From Vibrio splendidus (lineage in GTDB: Bacteria; Pseudomonadota; Gammaproteobacteria; Enterobacterales; Vibrionaceae), in assembly GCF_003345295.1 (NCBI RefSeq), contig NZ_CP031056.1, positions 496,001 to 560,000 on the forward strand: a stretch of 64,000 bases of DNA, in the 5' to 3' direction. Positions 53,578 to 60,933 of the stretch are shown here, piece by piece. The stretch's first letter is position 1. Every line of letters begins with the position of its first letter. The notes below the pieces were generated by a model. It worked only from the letters and a program-made list of their open reading frames with translations. It was not told the origin of the DNA and did no database searches. A program made the translations under genes and the position numbers.

Positions 53578-55338
53578 ATGAAAAAAATATTTGCCTATTT
53601 CCTGCTAATTCTCTTATTGATTAGCGCTATACCGAGTTTTTTTGGCGAAAAGCCTGCATTGGTCCTTAATCACGCTGATAGTTCATTACCCATTGAGCCT
53701 TTGTTAAGCACATTAGTTAAAAATCAGATAACTCCGCTAGGTATTGAGAATCAACAAGACGAAACTACATTAATCTTTGAAAGTAAAAAAGAACAGCGAG
53801 AAGCGCAACAGGTATTGTCATTGGCGTTTCCGTTAGCTCATTCTCATTTTTCATTCGTCAGTGCAGCACCTCAGCTATTTAGCCAGGTAGGGCTAACACC
53901 CATTAACCTTGGATTAGATCTTCGTGGTGGCGTGCAGTTCATGCTGCAAGTTGAAATAGATGATAGCGTGAGAAGTTTGGTAGAAGCGACATCGACGAAT
54001 GCTCGCCACGTGGCTCGTGCAGAAGGGATACGCAGTCGAATTGCTGACATAGACAACAATGGATTCTCGGTCATTATTACTAATTTAAGTAGTCGTGATT
54101 CAAACAGTATTCAAAACGTAACCGACCACATGCGTTCACAGTTTTCTGAATGGAAAATCAGTGTAAACGACAACGTATTACGTTTTTCGCTTGATGAAAG
54201 CATTAAAGAAGAGCAGGCAAGCCTCGCTATGCAGCAAACCCTAAATATTATGCGCCAGCGTATTGAAAGTTTAGGTATTACTGAGGCCGTCACCCAGCGT
54301 CAGGGGACTGACCGTATATTGATAGAGCTTCCGGGCGTTCAAGATCCTCAAGTAGCGAAGCGTGTTATTGGTGCGACGGCGACGATCTCTTTTCATACGG
54401 TTGTTGATTCAAGCCAAGCTGCACAGACTCATACTACGCGTGATGGGGAATCTGTACGCTTGTCTAGGCAACCGGTGTTAACGGGAGAGTACATTATTGG
54501 TGCATCCGCATCGGTTGGCGAGTTTGGACAACCTGAAGTGAACCTAGTGTTGAGCAGTGCGGGAGGCAGCAAAATGTCTGACTTCTCACGGAGTAACATC
54601 GGTAAACCTATGGCGACCTTATACAGCGAATATCATCAAGATCATAACAACCAACTTGTTCAACGCCATGAAGTGATCAACATTGCTACGATCCAAAGCC
54701 AATTAGGAAGTCGTTTTAGAATAACGGGTATCGGGCAAATTTCCGATGCACAAGACCTTGCGCTAATTCTACGCTCTGGGTCATTGACCGTACCTGTGAC
54801 CATTATTGATGAGCAAGTGATTGGTCCAAGCCTAGGTGAAGAAAATATCCAAAAGGGTTTGCTCGCGGTGATGGTAGGTTTAGCTCTGACATTTGTGTCG
54901 ATGCTGGTTTTGTACCGAAAGTTCGGTGTTATAGCTTGTGCCGCGCTTATCACCAACATTGTCATGATTGTGGGTTTCTTATCATTGATACCGGGAGCAA
55001 CGCTTACTTTGCCGGGTATTGCGGGCCTTGTACTCACCATGGGCATGGCGGTTGATACTAACGTTCTAGTGTTTGAACGAATCAAAGAAGAAATGCGTTC
55101 AGGAAGACCGCTAGCAAGCGCGATACCGAGAGGTTATAAAGAGGCCAGAAGTACGATTATTGACGCAAACCTTACGTCGTTGATCACTGCGATTATTCTG
55201 TTTGCGATTGGCTATGGTGCCGTGAAGGGCTTTGCAATAACACTCGGGATTGGACTGTTGACCAGTATGTTTACGGGATTATTTTATAGCCAAATGTGGA
55301 TGACAAAACTTTGGGGGTATGACAATGACAAAGTTTAA
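53578..55338 (+). CDS. secD: Second SecD translocase subunit
   Basis: A 586-residue membrane protein from ATG 53578 (an upstream in-frame start would lie inside the preceding gene). N-terminal helix (about 4-22), a large periplasmic P1 region with 'LTPINLGLDLRGGVQFMLQVEID' and 'RIESLGITEAVTQRQGTDRILIELPGVQDP', then five helices with the conserved 'VIGPSLGEENIQKG', 'GIAGLVLTMGMAVDTNVLVFERIKEE' and 'GFAITLGIGLLTSMFTGL'. It uses ion flow to pull preproteins across after SecYEG. Its divergent character and position outside yajC-secDF suggest the second (SecDF2) set of vibrios, which in V. alginolyticus works at low salinity. secF overlaps its last 20 bases. Confidence 0.93.
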   Translation: MKKIFAYFLLILLLISAIPSFFGEKPALVLNHADSSLPIEPLLSTLVKNQITPLGIENQQDETTLIFESKKEQREAQQVLSLAFPLAHSHFSFVSAAPQLFSQVGLTPINLGLDLRGGVQFMLQVEIDDSVRSLVEATSTNARHVARAEGIRSRIADIDNNGFSVIITNLSSRDSNSIQNVTDHMRSQFSEWKISVNDNVLRFSLDESIKEEQASLAMQQTLNIMRQRIESLGITEAVTQRQGTDRILIELPGVQDPQVAKRVIGATATISFHTVVDSSQAAQTHTTRDGESVRLSRQPVLTGEYIIGASASVGEFGQPEVNLVLSSAGGSKMSDFSRSNIGKPMATLYSEYHQDHNNQLVQRHEVINIATIQSQLGSRFRITGIGQISDAQDLALILRSGSLTVPVTIIDEQVIGPSLGEENIQKGLLAVMVGLALTFVSMLVLYRKFGVIACAALITNIVMIVGFLSLIPGATLTLPGIAGLVLTMGMAVDTNVLVFERIKEEMRSGRPLASAIPRGYKEARSTIIDANLTSLITAIILFAIGYGAVKGFAITLGIGLLTSMFTGLFYSQMWMTKLWGYDNDKV

Positions 55339-56270
55339 CCAGTTGGTCGCTGATATTCAGTGGTCAAAAGTAAGGTGGAACGGTTTATTGGTTTCACTTG
55401 GGTTGATGTTTATATCAATTGTCCTGATATCGACCAAAGGTTTCACGCTTGGGCTTGAGTTTACCGGTGGTATCTCTCATGTTGTCAATACCGATATTCC
55501 AGTGACTTTGGAAGCGATGCAGTCAGCTTTGAATACGGTATTTGATGAATTACCCAATCTAGTGCCCGATGTTACCTACCAAACTTGGCAGTTACAGTTT
55601 CCTATTGGCGGAACGGGTGAATTGGAGTTGTTGCGGTGGTTAAGAGCTGTAGAGTTGGAGCTAGGCCATCCGCTTAATCTAGTGTCGAGCTCAGTTGTTG
55701 GCGCGCAGGTGGGTGAGCAATTATTTGAGCAAGGTGGTTTAGCCCTGATTGTTGCGTCTATCGCCATTATGTTTTACTTAACTGTGCGTTTTGAATGGCG
55801 ATTAGCTCTGGGCGCGATTGTTGCTCTACTGCATGATGTGCTGGTGGTTTCTAGCATTATTTGTGGTGTTTTCGATTGAATTTAATCTCACCGCTCTTGC
55901 TGCATTGCTTGCTGTTGTGGGTTATTCGCTCAATGACTCTATTGTTATCGGAGACCGAATTCGTGAGTACCTGACCCGTAGACCGAATCAGAGTACCAGT
56001 GAATCTACGGATCAAGCGATACGATCGTCATTGTTTAGGACTCTAGTAACGTCTGGAACCACGTTATTGACGGTAAGCAGTATTGGCCTTATCGCAGGTG
56101 GTACATTAAGTGGGTTTGCGTTTGCATTGTTCGCTGGGATTATTGTGGGCACTTGGTCTTCATTAGTGATCGGTACAGCAATACCGGAAAGGATCGGTTT
56201 GTCTTCTGAGCATTATAAGCCCAAAGCTCCTTTGTTAGATGAAGGCGGTAATCCTATTCATAGTGAATAG
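55319..56270 (+). pseudogene. secF: Second SecF subunit, interrupted by a one-base frameshift
   Basis: Frame one (55319-55879) encodes 'WNGLLVSLGLMFISIVLISTKGFTLGLEFTGGISH', the periplasmic P4 region and 'SSVVGAQVGEQLFEQGGLALIVASIAIMFYLTVRFEWRLALGAIVALLHDVLVVSSIICG', then stops. The other frame continues exactly where SecF should ('VFSIEFNLTALAALLAVVGYSLNDSIVIGDRIREYL...GTLSGFAFALFAGIIVGTWSS') to 56270. Removing one G at 55865-55866 (TGTGGTG to TGTGTG) yields a continuous ~316-residue SecF with the family spacing. No classic slippery sequence is visible, so this is a mutation or a base-call error, not evident programmed frameshifting. If real, SecD2 lacks its partner. Confidence 0.88.
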
Positions 56271-56307
56271 TCCACCGTTTATAGCTAATAGCTAATTGAA
56301 AACTTAT

Positions 56308-56331
56308 GGCTCCTATATTGGAGCCTTTTTT
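56308..56331 (+). terminator. Rho-independent terminator of the secDF2 operon
   Basis: Stem GGCTCC/GGAGCC with a TATATT loop followed by TTTTTTG, about 40 bases after the secF2 stop. Confidence 0.9.
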
Positions 56332-56501
56332 GTGTCAAAGGAATTATTCATCATCTTTCATCTAATGTACCAAATATGCTCTTAGATTTTATATTTCCTA
56401 TGGGTGACTATTTGGGATGTTATGAAAATTTAAAATAGTAGTGTGCTCATTTTATCGAATGATATGTATGTTTATTAACAATTTACAGTGAGCTCTATTT
56501 T

Positions 56502-56516
56502 GAATTTCTGTAATTC
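56502..56516. promoter_or_regulatory. GAATT-type operator candidate upstream of the OMP gene
   Basis: GAATTTCTGTAATTC, preceded by TTT and followed by GTCG, lies 60 bases before the start codon. It differs from the copies upstream of the mscS-like and RND units by a single central base. Confidence 0.6.
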
Positions 56517-56576
56517 GTCGTAAACAATAGCGGGTTAGGTACAATTTACTCGACATTAAATATTGAGGAACACATT

Positions 56577-57254
56577 ATGAAAAAAATTGTATTAACTATC
56601 TCTGCTATTTTACCTTTAACTCTTTCAGCTTTTGCGAATGCAAACCAGAACATCGACTTTTCAAACCCAGTGTCGACTTATTCTTATGCGAACCTAGGTT
56701 ATGATAGTGATGGTTTTACAGCTGGCATTGCTGCAAGCCAGGATCTAAACAATGGTTCAACCATGTTTGAATACATTGGTTCTAATGATTTCTACCAACA
56801 TAATTTTATTGCGACATTAGCGAATAGTGATGCCGCTCTTCAGTTGGATTACCTATGGGACACCGATTACAAGGATACAAGCAAAAACTCACATACGGTA
56901 TTTTTTAATGCCATAAAAACAACCTCTATTGACTCTAACTTCAGCCTTTCTCCATCAATGGGTCTAGGCTTTAATACCAATGACTTATCGACAAACACAA
57001 GTTATTTAGCTAATGCAGCACTGACGATGACCTACGCATTCACTAGTCATGTTTGGTTTGATGTTACACCAGAATACACTTATAGCTTTAACGATCAAAA
57101 ACAGAAAGTTGGCGGCAAAGAGAGTTACCGTGATTTATCTATTGAAACCAATTTAGGTTTCAAAGTAGCACAAAATCAGTTTGTTGAAGCAACATATCGC
57201 TACGATGAAAACAATGATCACCATACTGGTATCAGTTACAACATGAGCTTTTAA
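56577..57254 (+). CDS. Predicted outer-membrane beta-barrel protein
   Basis: A 225-residue exported protein with a signal peptide ('SAILPLTLSAFANA') and alternating aromatic/polar strands throughout ('YSYANLGYDSDGFTAGIAASQDL', 'HVWFDVTPEYTYSFN', 'FVEATYRYDENNDHHTGISYNMSF'), ending in Phe as BAM-assembled barrels do. Probably an 8-10-stranded barrel. No specific family recognised. GGAACAC precedes the ATG and an operator-like repeat lies 60 bases upstream. It is monocistronic within the envelope cluster. Confidence 0.75.
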   Translation: MKKIVLTISAILPLTLSAFANANQNIDFSNPVSTYSYANLGYDSDGFTAGIAASQDLNNGSTMFEYIGSNDFYQHNFIATLANSDAALQLDYLWDTDYKDTSKNSHTVFFNAIKTTSIDSNFSLSPSMGLGFNTNDLSTNTSYLANAALTMTYAFTSHVWFDVTPEYTYSFNDQKQKVGGKESYRDLSIETNLGFKVAQNQFVEATYRYDENNDHHTGISYNMSF

Positions 57255-57428
57255 TCCACAATATCACCCTTTGTTAAGTGACTGTATGTATCTTAATTTT
57301 TGAAGCGTACAGTTACTTAATAAATAATATATTTAGCTAATAACCAGTAACTAAAAAATGATAGATAAATTTATTATTAGCCAAGTGCGATATTTAATAA
57401 AAACGTTAAATGGTAGGTGTAACTACAT

Positions 57429-57551
57429 ATGAAAAACATAACTGCTCAACCATTGATTCTTTACGGAAAAGTTCCCTTTAAATATATTTATTTTGGCTTA
57501 TCTTCTTATGTGGTTGTTATGTGGTTGTTATGTGTGGTTTTTTATCTTTGA
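57429..57551 (+). CDS. Candidate 40-residue membrane peptide
   Basis: An ATG with GGTAGGTG upstream opens a 40-codon frame: a short polar start ('MKNITAQPLILYGKVPFKY') and one hydrophobic helix ('IYFGLSSYVVVMWLLCVVFYL'). The helix is partly encoded by an imperfect repeat of TTATGTGGTTG (about 57510-57540), so low-complexity chance coding is possible. Single-helix peptides of this size often modulate membrane proteins. Confidence 0.35.
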   Translation: MKNITAQPLILYGKVPFKYIYFGLSSYVVVMWLLCVVFYL

Positions 57552-57644
57552 TAGGATGGATGGGTTAAAGAAAATGATTTTCATAGGGAAGTTTAATCGC
57601 ATAGTGAAGTAATTCGCTATGCGGTAGTTAAAGGTAAAATATAT

Positions 57645-57725
57645 TTATGATGATATTCGCAATGTTAGAAATGACATAAAAATTAAGTAGCCAAGAATAA
57701 CGGTAATAAGTGGAAAGTATTTCAT
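57645..57725 (-). CDS. Candidate 26-residue membrane peptide
   Basis: On the minus strand, ATG at 57725 is preceded by GGAG at the right spacing (GATGGAGATAAACC-ATG) and opens 26 codons: 'MKYFPLITVILGYLIFMSFL' then 'TLRISS'. This is a clean single transmembrane helix with a short positively charged end. An 11-bp hairpin with one G-T wobble (57598-57623) lies just downstream but lacks a T run. It is like known bacterial small membrane proteins in size and design; no family recognised. Confidence 0.5.
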   Translation of the reverse strand: MKYFPLITVILGYLIFMSFLTLRISS

Positions 57726-57784
57726 GGTTTATCTCCATCGATTATTGATGATTATTTATCGCATAACTACTTCACAAAGCACAT

Positions 57785-57799
57785 GAATTAGAGAAATTC
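57785..57799. promoter_or_regulatory. GAATT-type operator candidate upstream of the mscS-like gene
   Basis: GAATTAGAGAAATTC is the exact reverse complement of the copy at 59762 and identical to the one at 52945. It lies 125 bases before the mscS-like start and about 60 bases before the start of the divergent 26-residue ORF, so it could serve either. Confidence 0.6.
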
Positions 57800-57848
57800 A
57801 TTATCGCTCGAATTGATAGTGAACCATTCTTAATTCATTTCAATTTTC

Positions 57849-57878
57849 ATTCTTACTATTCATATTGATAGTAAGAAT
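57849..57878. other. Perfect 11-bp inverted repeat upstream of the mscS-like gene
   Basis: ATTCTTACTAT and ATAGTAAGAAT flank an 8-nt loop, ending 45 bases before the start codon. There is no T run. It could be an operator or a 5'-UTR hairpin; it does not cover the ribosome site (AAAGG, 57913-57917). Confidence 0.55.
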
Positions 57879-57923
57879 CGTATGCTCTCTGAGAGGGTGT
57901 TTCGACTAAATCAAAGGTCAATT

Positions 57924-59723
57924 ATGGTCGCTCGACTTTTAACACTTTTCTTTTCAATCCAAATTGTTTGGTTTAGTTCATTCGCTCACGGCCAAGACAA
58001 GCCCAGTTTTGTGGATACTTCAACGCCCAATAGCACTCTATCTGGTTTTATTAAGTATTCTGAGCACGTGATCCATTATTGGCAGCTTGAGCAGCTCGAT
58101 TTACCTGAAGCCCAACACGCTTATGCCCAAGTAACGCGAACCATGGATCTGTCAAACCTTCCCAATCGCAGTCGAACCGTGGTCGTGATGGAAAGAATAA
58201 TTTTGCTGCACGAAATTCTAAATAGGTTAGGACAAGACGTTCAATTACATCCTTCAGAAATGGCATCACCAACGGGTGACACTGGTCACCAATGGCGTCT
58301 CGCTAATACAGACATTCTGATCGCTAGACAGACGAATGGTGAGAAGGTTGGCCAATATCTGTTTACGACCACTTCCATTAATAGCTTATCGAAATGGTAT
58401 CGCCTGATCTCAGCGTCTACGGAGAAAAGTGAACATGACGTTGATTTGTACCATGAGTTTTTAATTCTTCCAGGCCCGCTATTTTCAATATCATTGATTA
58501 AATCTTTACCAGAAAGCTTTAATACCTTATACGCATCGATTCCTCTTTGGCAGTGGTTTGCTTTAGTGAGCGTCTTTTTGTTATGTAGGTCTATGATTAA
58601 GTTAAGCTTCTCGCTTGGCGAACGTTGGAACTTACATTGGTATCGAAATGGACTGAAATGGCAAGTTGGCCGCCAGTTATCTTTGGTTGGGGTCGTCTTT
58701 ATTCTGTTTATTACCCGAAAAGTGATTGATGACGGAATATGGATCACTGGAGGTATCTACCAGTTTTTGTCTACCTCTTTTTTGATTGGCCAGTTTTTCT
58801 TCGTTGCATGGTTGATCATGACCATATTCAATTACTTTGCTGAGCTGTATGTATTTAATAAGCATGAAGGCAAGTATGTTGACTCTTCTTTAATTACGGT
58901 ACTCGCGCGTATTTTTGGCGGCCTTACGATTGCCATCTTGGGCATCTATGTGATCGATTTTATGGGCTTCTCAATCTCCCCAATCGTGACGGGTTTAGGG
59001 GTTGGTGGTTTGGCGGTAGCACTCGCCATTCGTCCTGTACTGGAAAACGTGATTAATGGGCTTACCTTGTATGCTGATGGTGGTATCAAAATTGGGGAAC
59101 TTTGCCGCTATGGCGATAACCTAGGTACTATTGAGAGCATAGGGCTACGATCTACACGAATCAGAACACTAGAGCGTTCTTTAATTACTATTCCTAATTC
59201 CGAATTTGCCAATATGGAAATTGATAACCTCGAACGCCGCGATAAGCGTCGGATGAGTCATCGCTTGAGGTTGCGTCCAGAGCTAACTCAAGACCAACTC
59301 AAACTTCTGGTTGTTGGTATTAGGCGGCTGTTGTTACAACATCCTAAACTGGATGAAGATCCGGTGAGAGCAAGGTTTGTAGGCGTTGGTGAGTTTGCGA
59401 TACACATCGATATACTCGCTTATATTATATGCAAAGACCATGAAGAGTTTCTTGCTGTGCAAGAGGATGTGATGTTTTCGGTGATGCAGCAAGTTGAAGC
59501 GGTAGGCGCCCAGTTGGCATTCTCTAATCAATACCAACTTGCTCAGGCACTTAACCCTATTGATGATGAACTCAAAGAGAAAGCGACCGAAACAGTTAAG
59601 CAGTGGCAAGATAACAATAACTACCCATTCCCTGACTTTAGTTATGAATTTAAAGATGGAATCAAAGACAGCATTATGTACCCTGCGAAAAGTTCAGCGG
59701 TTCGCGCAAATGGAAATGGTTAA
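57924..59723 (+). CDS. MscS-family mechanosensitive channel with periplasmic domain
   Basis: A 599-residue protein from ATG 57924, which has AAAGG upstream and yields a signal peptide ('LLTLFFSIQIVWFSSFAHG'); a longer in-frame start does not. A ~190-residue periplasmic region is followed by about five membrane helices (from ~200). The MscS core has the pore helix 'GLGVGGLAVALAIRPVLENVINGLTLYADGG' (about 361-391) and the beta domain 'IESIGLRSTRIRTLERSLITIPNSEF'. The Gly/Ala packing of the pore helix is kept. Such channels open under hypo-osmotic shock. Its place in a cluster with secDF2 fits a salinity role. Confidence 0.93.
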   Translation: MVARLLTLFFSIQIVWFSSFAHGQDKPSFVDTSTPNSTLSGFIKYSEHVIHYWQLEQLDLPEAQHAYAQVTRTMDLSNLPNRSRTVVVMERIILLHEILNRLGQDVQLHPSEMASPTGDTGHQWRLANTDILIARQTNGEKVGQYLFTTTSINSLSKWYRLISASTEKSEHDVDLYHEFLILPGPLFSISLIKSLPESFNTLYASIPLWQWFALVSVFLLCRSMIKLSFSLGERWNLHWYRNGLKWQVGRQLSLVGVVFILFITRKVIDDGIWITGGIYQFLSTSFLIGQFFFVAWLIMTIFNYFAELYVFNKHEGKYVDSSLITVLARIFGGLTIAILGIYVIDFMGFSISPIVTGLGVGGLAVALAIRPVLENVINGLTLYADGGIKIGELCRYGDNLGTIESIGLRSTRIRTLERSLITIPNSEFANMEIDNLERRDKRRMSHRLRLRPELTQDQLKLLVVGIRRLLLQHPKLDEDPVRARFVGVGEFAIHIDILAYIICKDHEEFLAVQEDVMFSVMQQVEAVGAQLAFSNQYQLAQALNPIDDELKEKATETVKQWQDNNNYPFPDFSYEFKDGIKDSIMYPAKSSAVRANGNG

Positions 59724-59761
59724 AACAAGAAGCTTTACCCTAAGGTGATTATCGCTAATTT

Positions 59762-59776
59762 GAATTTCTCTAATTC
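59762..59776. promoter_or_regulatory. GAATT-type operator candidate upstream of the RND pair
   Basis: GAATTTCTCTAATTC, preceded by TTT/T and followed by ATCG, lies 66 bases before the adaptor start codon and just upstream of the hairpin at 59798-59835. Confidence 0.6.
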
Positions 59777-59797
59777 ATCGTGTTTGCCTTCTATTTA

Positions 59798-59835
59798 CTC
59801 CAAAGTAGCGTCAAAATATTTAAGCTACTTTGGAG
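59798..59835 (+). promoter_or_regulatory. Perfect 12-bp hairpin sequestering the RND adaptor ribosome site
   Basis: CTCCAAAGTAGC (59798-59809) and GCTACTTTGGAG (59824-59835) are exact reverse complements around a 14-nt AT-rich loop. The second arm contains the TGGAG Shine-Dalgarno sequence of the adaptor gene (ATG 59842). In mRNA this would block initiation unless opened; as DNA it could equally be a dyad operator. No T run follows, so it is not a terminator. Confidence 0.75.
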
Positions 59836-59841
59836 ATATCC

Positions 59842-60933
59842 ATGCCTCGTATTCGTTCTTCACGCATACTTCTTTCTTTTTCTGTTTTACTTATGTCGAC
59901 GGGGTGTTCGACCGAAGACTCACCACTGATAGGTGATACGCCTCGCCCTGTCCGTTTGACTGAAGTCCAAGCCGTGGGTCATCAAGAAATCAGACGTTTT
60001 CCTGCTCAAGTTTCTGCATCGAAGGAAGTCGAGCTCGCTTTTAGAGTGGGTGGTGAAGTCGTTGAATTTAACTTAAAGCCATCGCAAAGAGTGACAAAAG
60101 GCGAAGTCATTGCTCGACTTGATCAGCGAGATTTTAAAACTGAAGTCACATTGAAAAAATCGGAGTTTGATTTAGTCAAAAGAGAATTAGATCGAGCGAC
60201 CCAAATGATGAAAAAGAATCTATTGGCTCAAGCGGAGTTTGATGGCATTCAAGCTCGTCTTCAAGTTGCACAGGGAGCTTTACAGCTTGCACAAGACAGG
60301 TTGAAAGATACCGTCATTACTGCGCCTTACAGTGGTCGAATTGCAACGACTCACATTGAAAACCATCAACAAGTGCAAGCTCACCAAGGTATCGTCCTTT
60401 TACAAGATCATGAAATGATAGATGTCACGATCCAGTTACCTGAAAACGTACTTAGCCAGATGGATGCTAAGAGAATTGACCCATCTTATCAGCCCTTAGC
60501 GACCTTTAATGGCTCATCGATTTCCTACCCTGTGACTTATAAACAGCATAAAACGCAAGCAACAGCAGGAACACAAAGCTATGAAGTGACCTTTACTCTG
60601 GTCGCGCCAAAAGATAACCATACTGTGTATCCAGGTATGGGAGCAACGCTACACCTTGATATCGATAAAATCATTGCCGATAAGCAAGGTGCTCAACGTT
60701 TTGTCGTTCCTGCTAGCGCCATTTTAGACAATGACCTGATTGGTCAACCTCAAGTCTGGGTATTTCAAAACGGGTTAGTTTCTTCGTTAGATATCACCAT
60801 TCAAGGAGTGTCGGCGCGTGGTGCGATTGTTTCTGGAGATCTCTCTCAGAATAGCTATGTGGTGAGTGCTGGTGTCAGTCAATTGTCAGAGGGGATGAGA
60901 GTTACGCCCGTCGTTCGTGAGCGAGGTTTATAA
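59842..60933 (+). CDS. RND efflux periplasmic adaptor (membrane-fusion lipoprotein)
   Basis: A 363-residue lipoprotein from ATG 59842. The lipobox is in 'SVLLMSTGCS'. It shows the adaptor architecture: beta-barrel and lipoyl halves ('VELAFRVGGEVVEFNLKPSQRVTKGEVIARLDQRDF', and 'TVITAPYSGRIATTHIENHQQVQAHQGIVLL') around an alpha-helical hairpin (about 90-150), then a membrane-proximal domain. It links the RND pump to an outer-membrane channel, which is not encoded here. Its stop overlaps the RND start (TAATG). Translation may be controlled by the hairpin over its ribosome site. Confidence 0.93.
   Translation: MPRIRSSRILLSFSVLLMSTGCSTEDSPLIGDTPRPVRLTEVQAVGHQEIRRFPAQVSASKEVELAFRVGGEVVEFNLKPSQRVTKGEVIARLDQRDFKTEVTLKKSEFDLVKRELDRATQMMKKNLLAQAEFDGIQARLQVAQGALQLAQDRLKDTVITAPYSGRIATTHIENHQQVQAHQGIVLLQDHEMIDVTIQLPENVLSQMDAKRIDPSYQPLATFNGSSISYPVTYKQHKTQATAGTQSYEVTFTLVAPKDNHTVYPGMGATLHLDIDKIIADKQGAQRFVVPASAILDNDLIGQPQVWVFQNGLVSSLDITIQGVSARGAIVSGDLSQNSYVVSAGVSQLSEGMRVTPVVRERGL

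Noticed and set aside
55860..55880. Programmed ribosomal frameshifting in secF2
   Set aside because: No slippery heptamer or downstream pseudoknot visible, and SecF is not known to use frameshifting.
55818..56270. Second half of secF2 as an independent 150-residue gene
   Set aside because: Its first ~17 residues do not look like SecF, while the remainder continues SecF precisely; better explained as one frameshifted gene.
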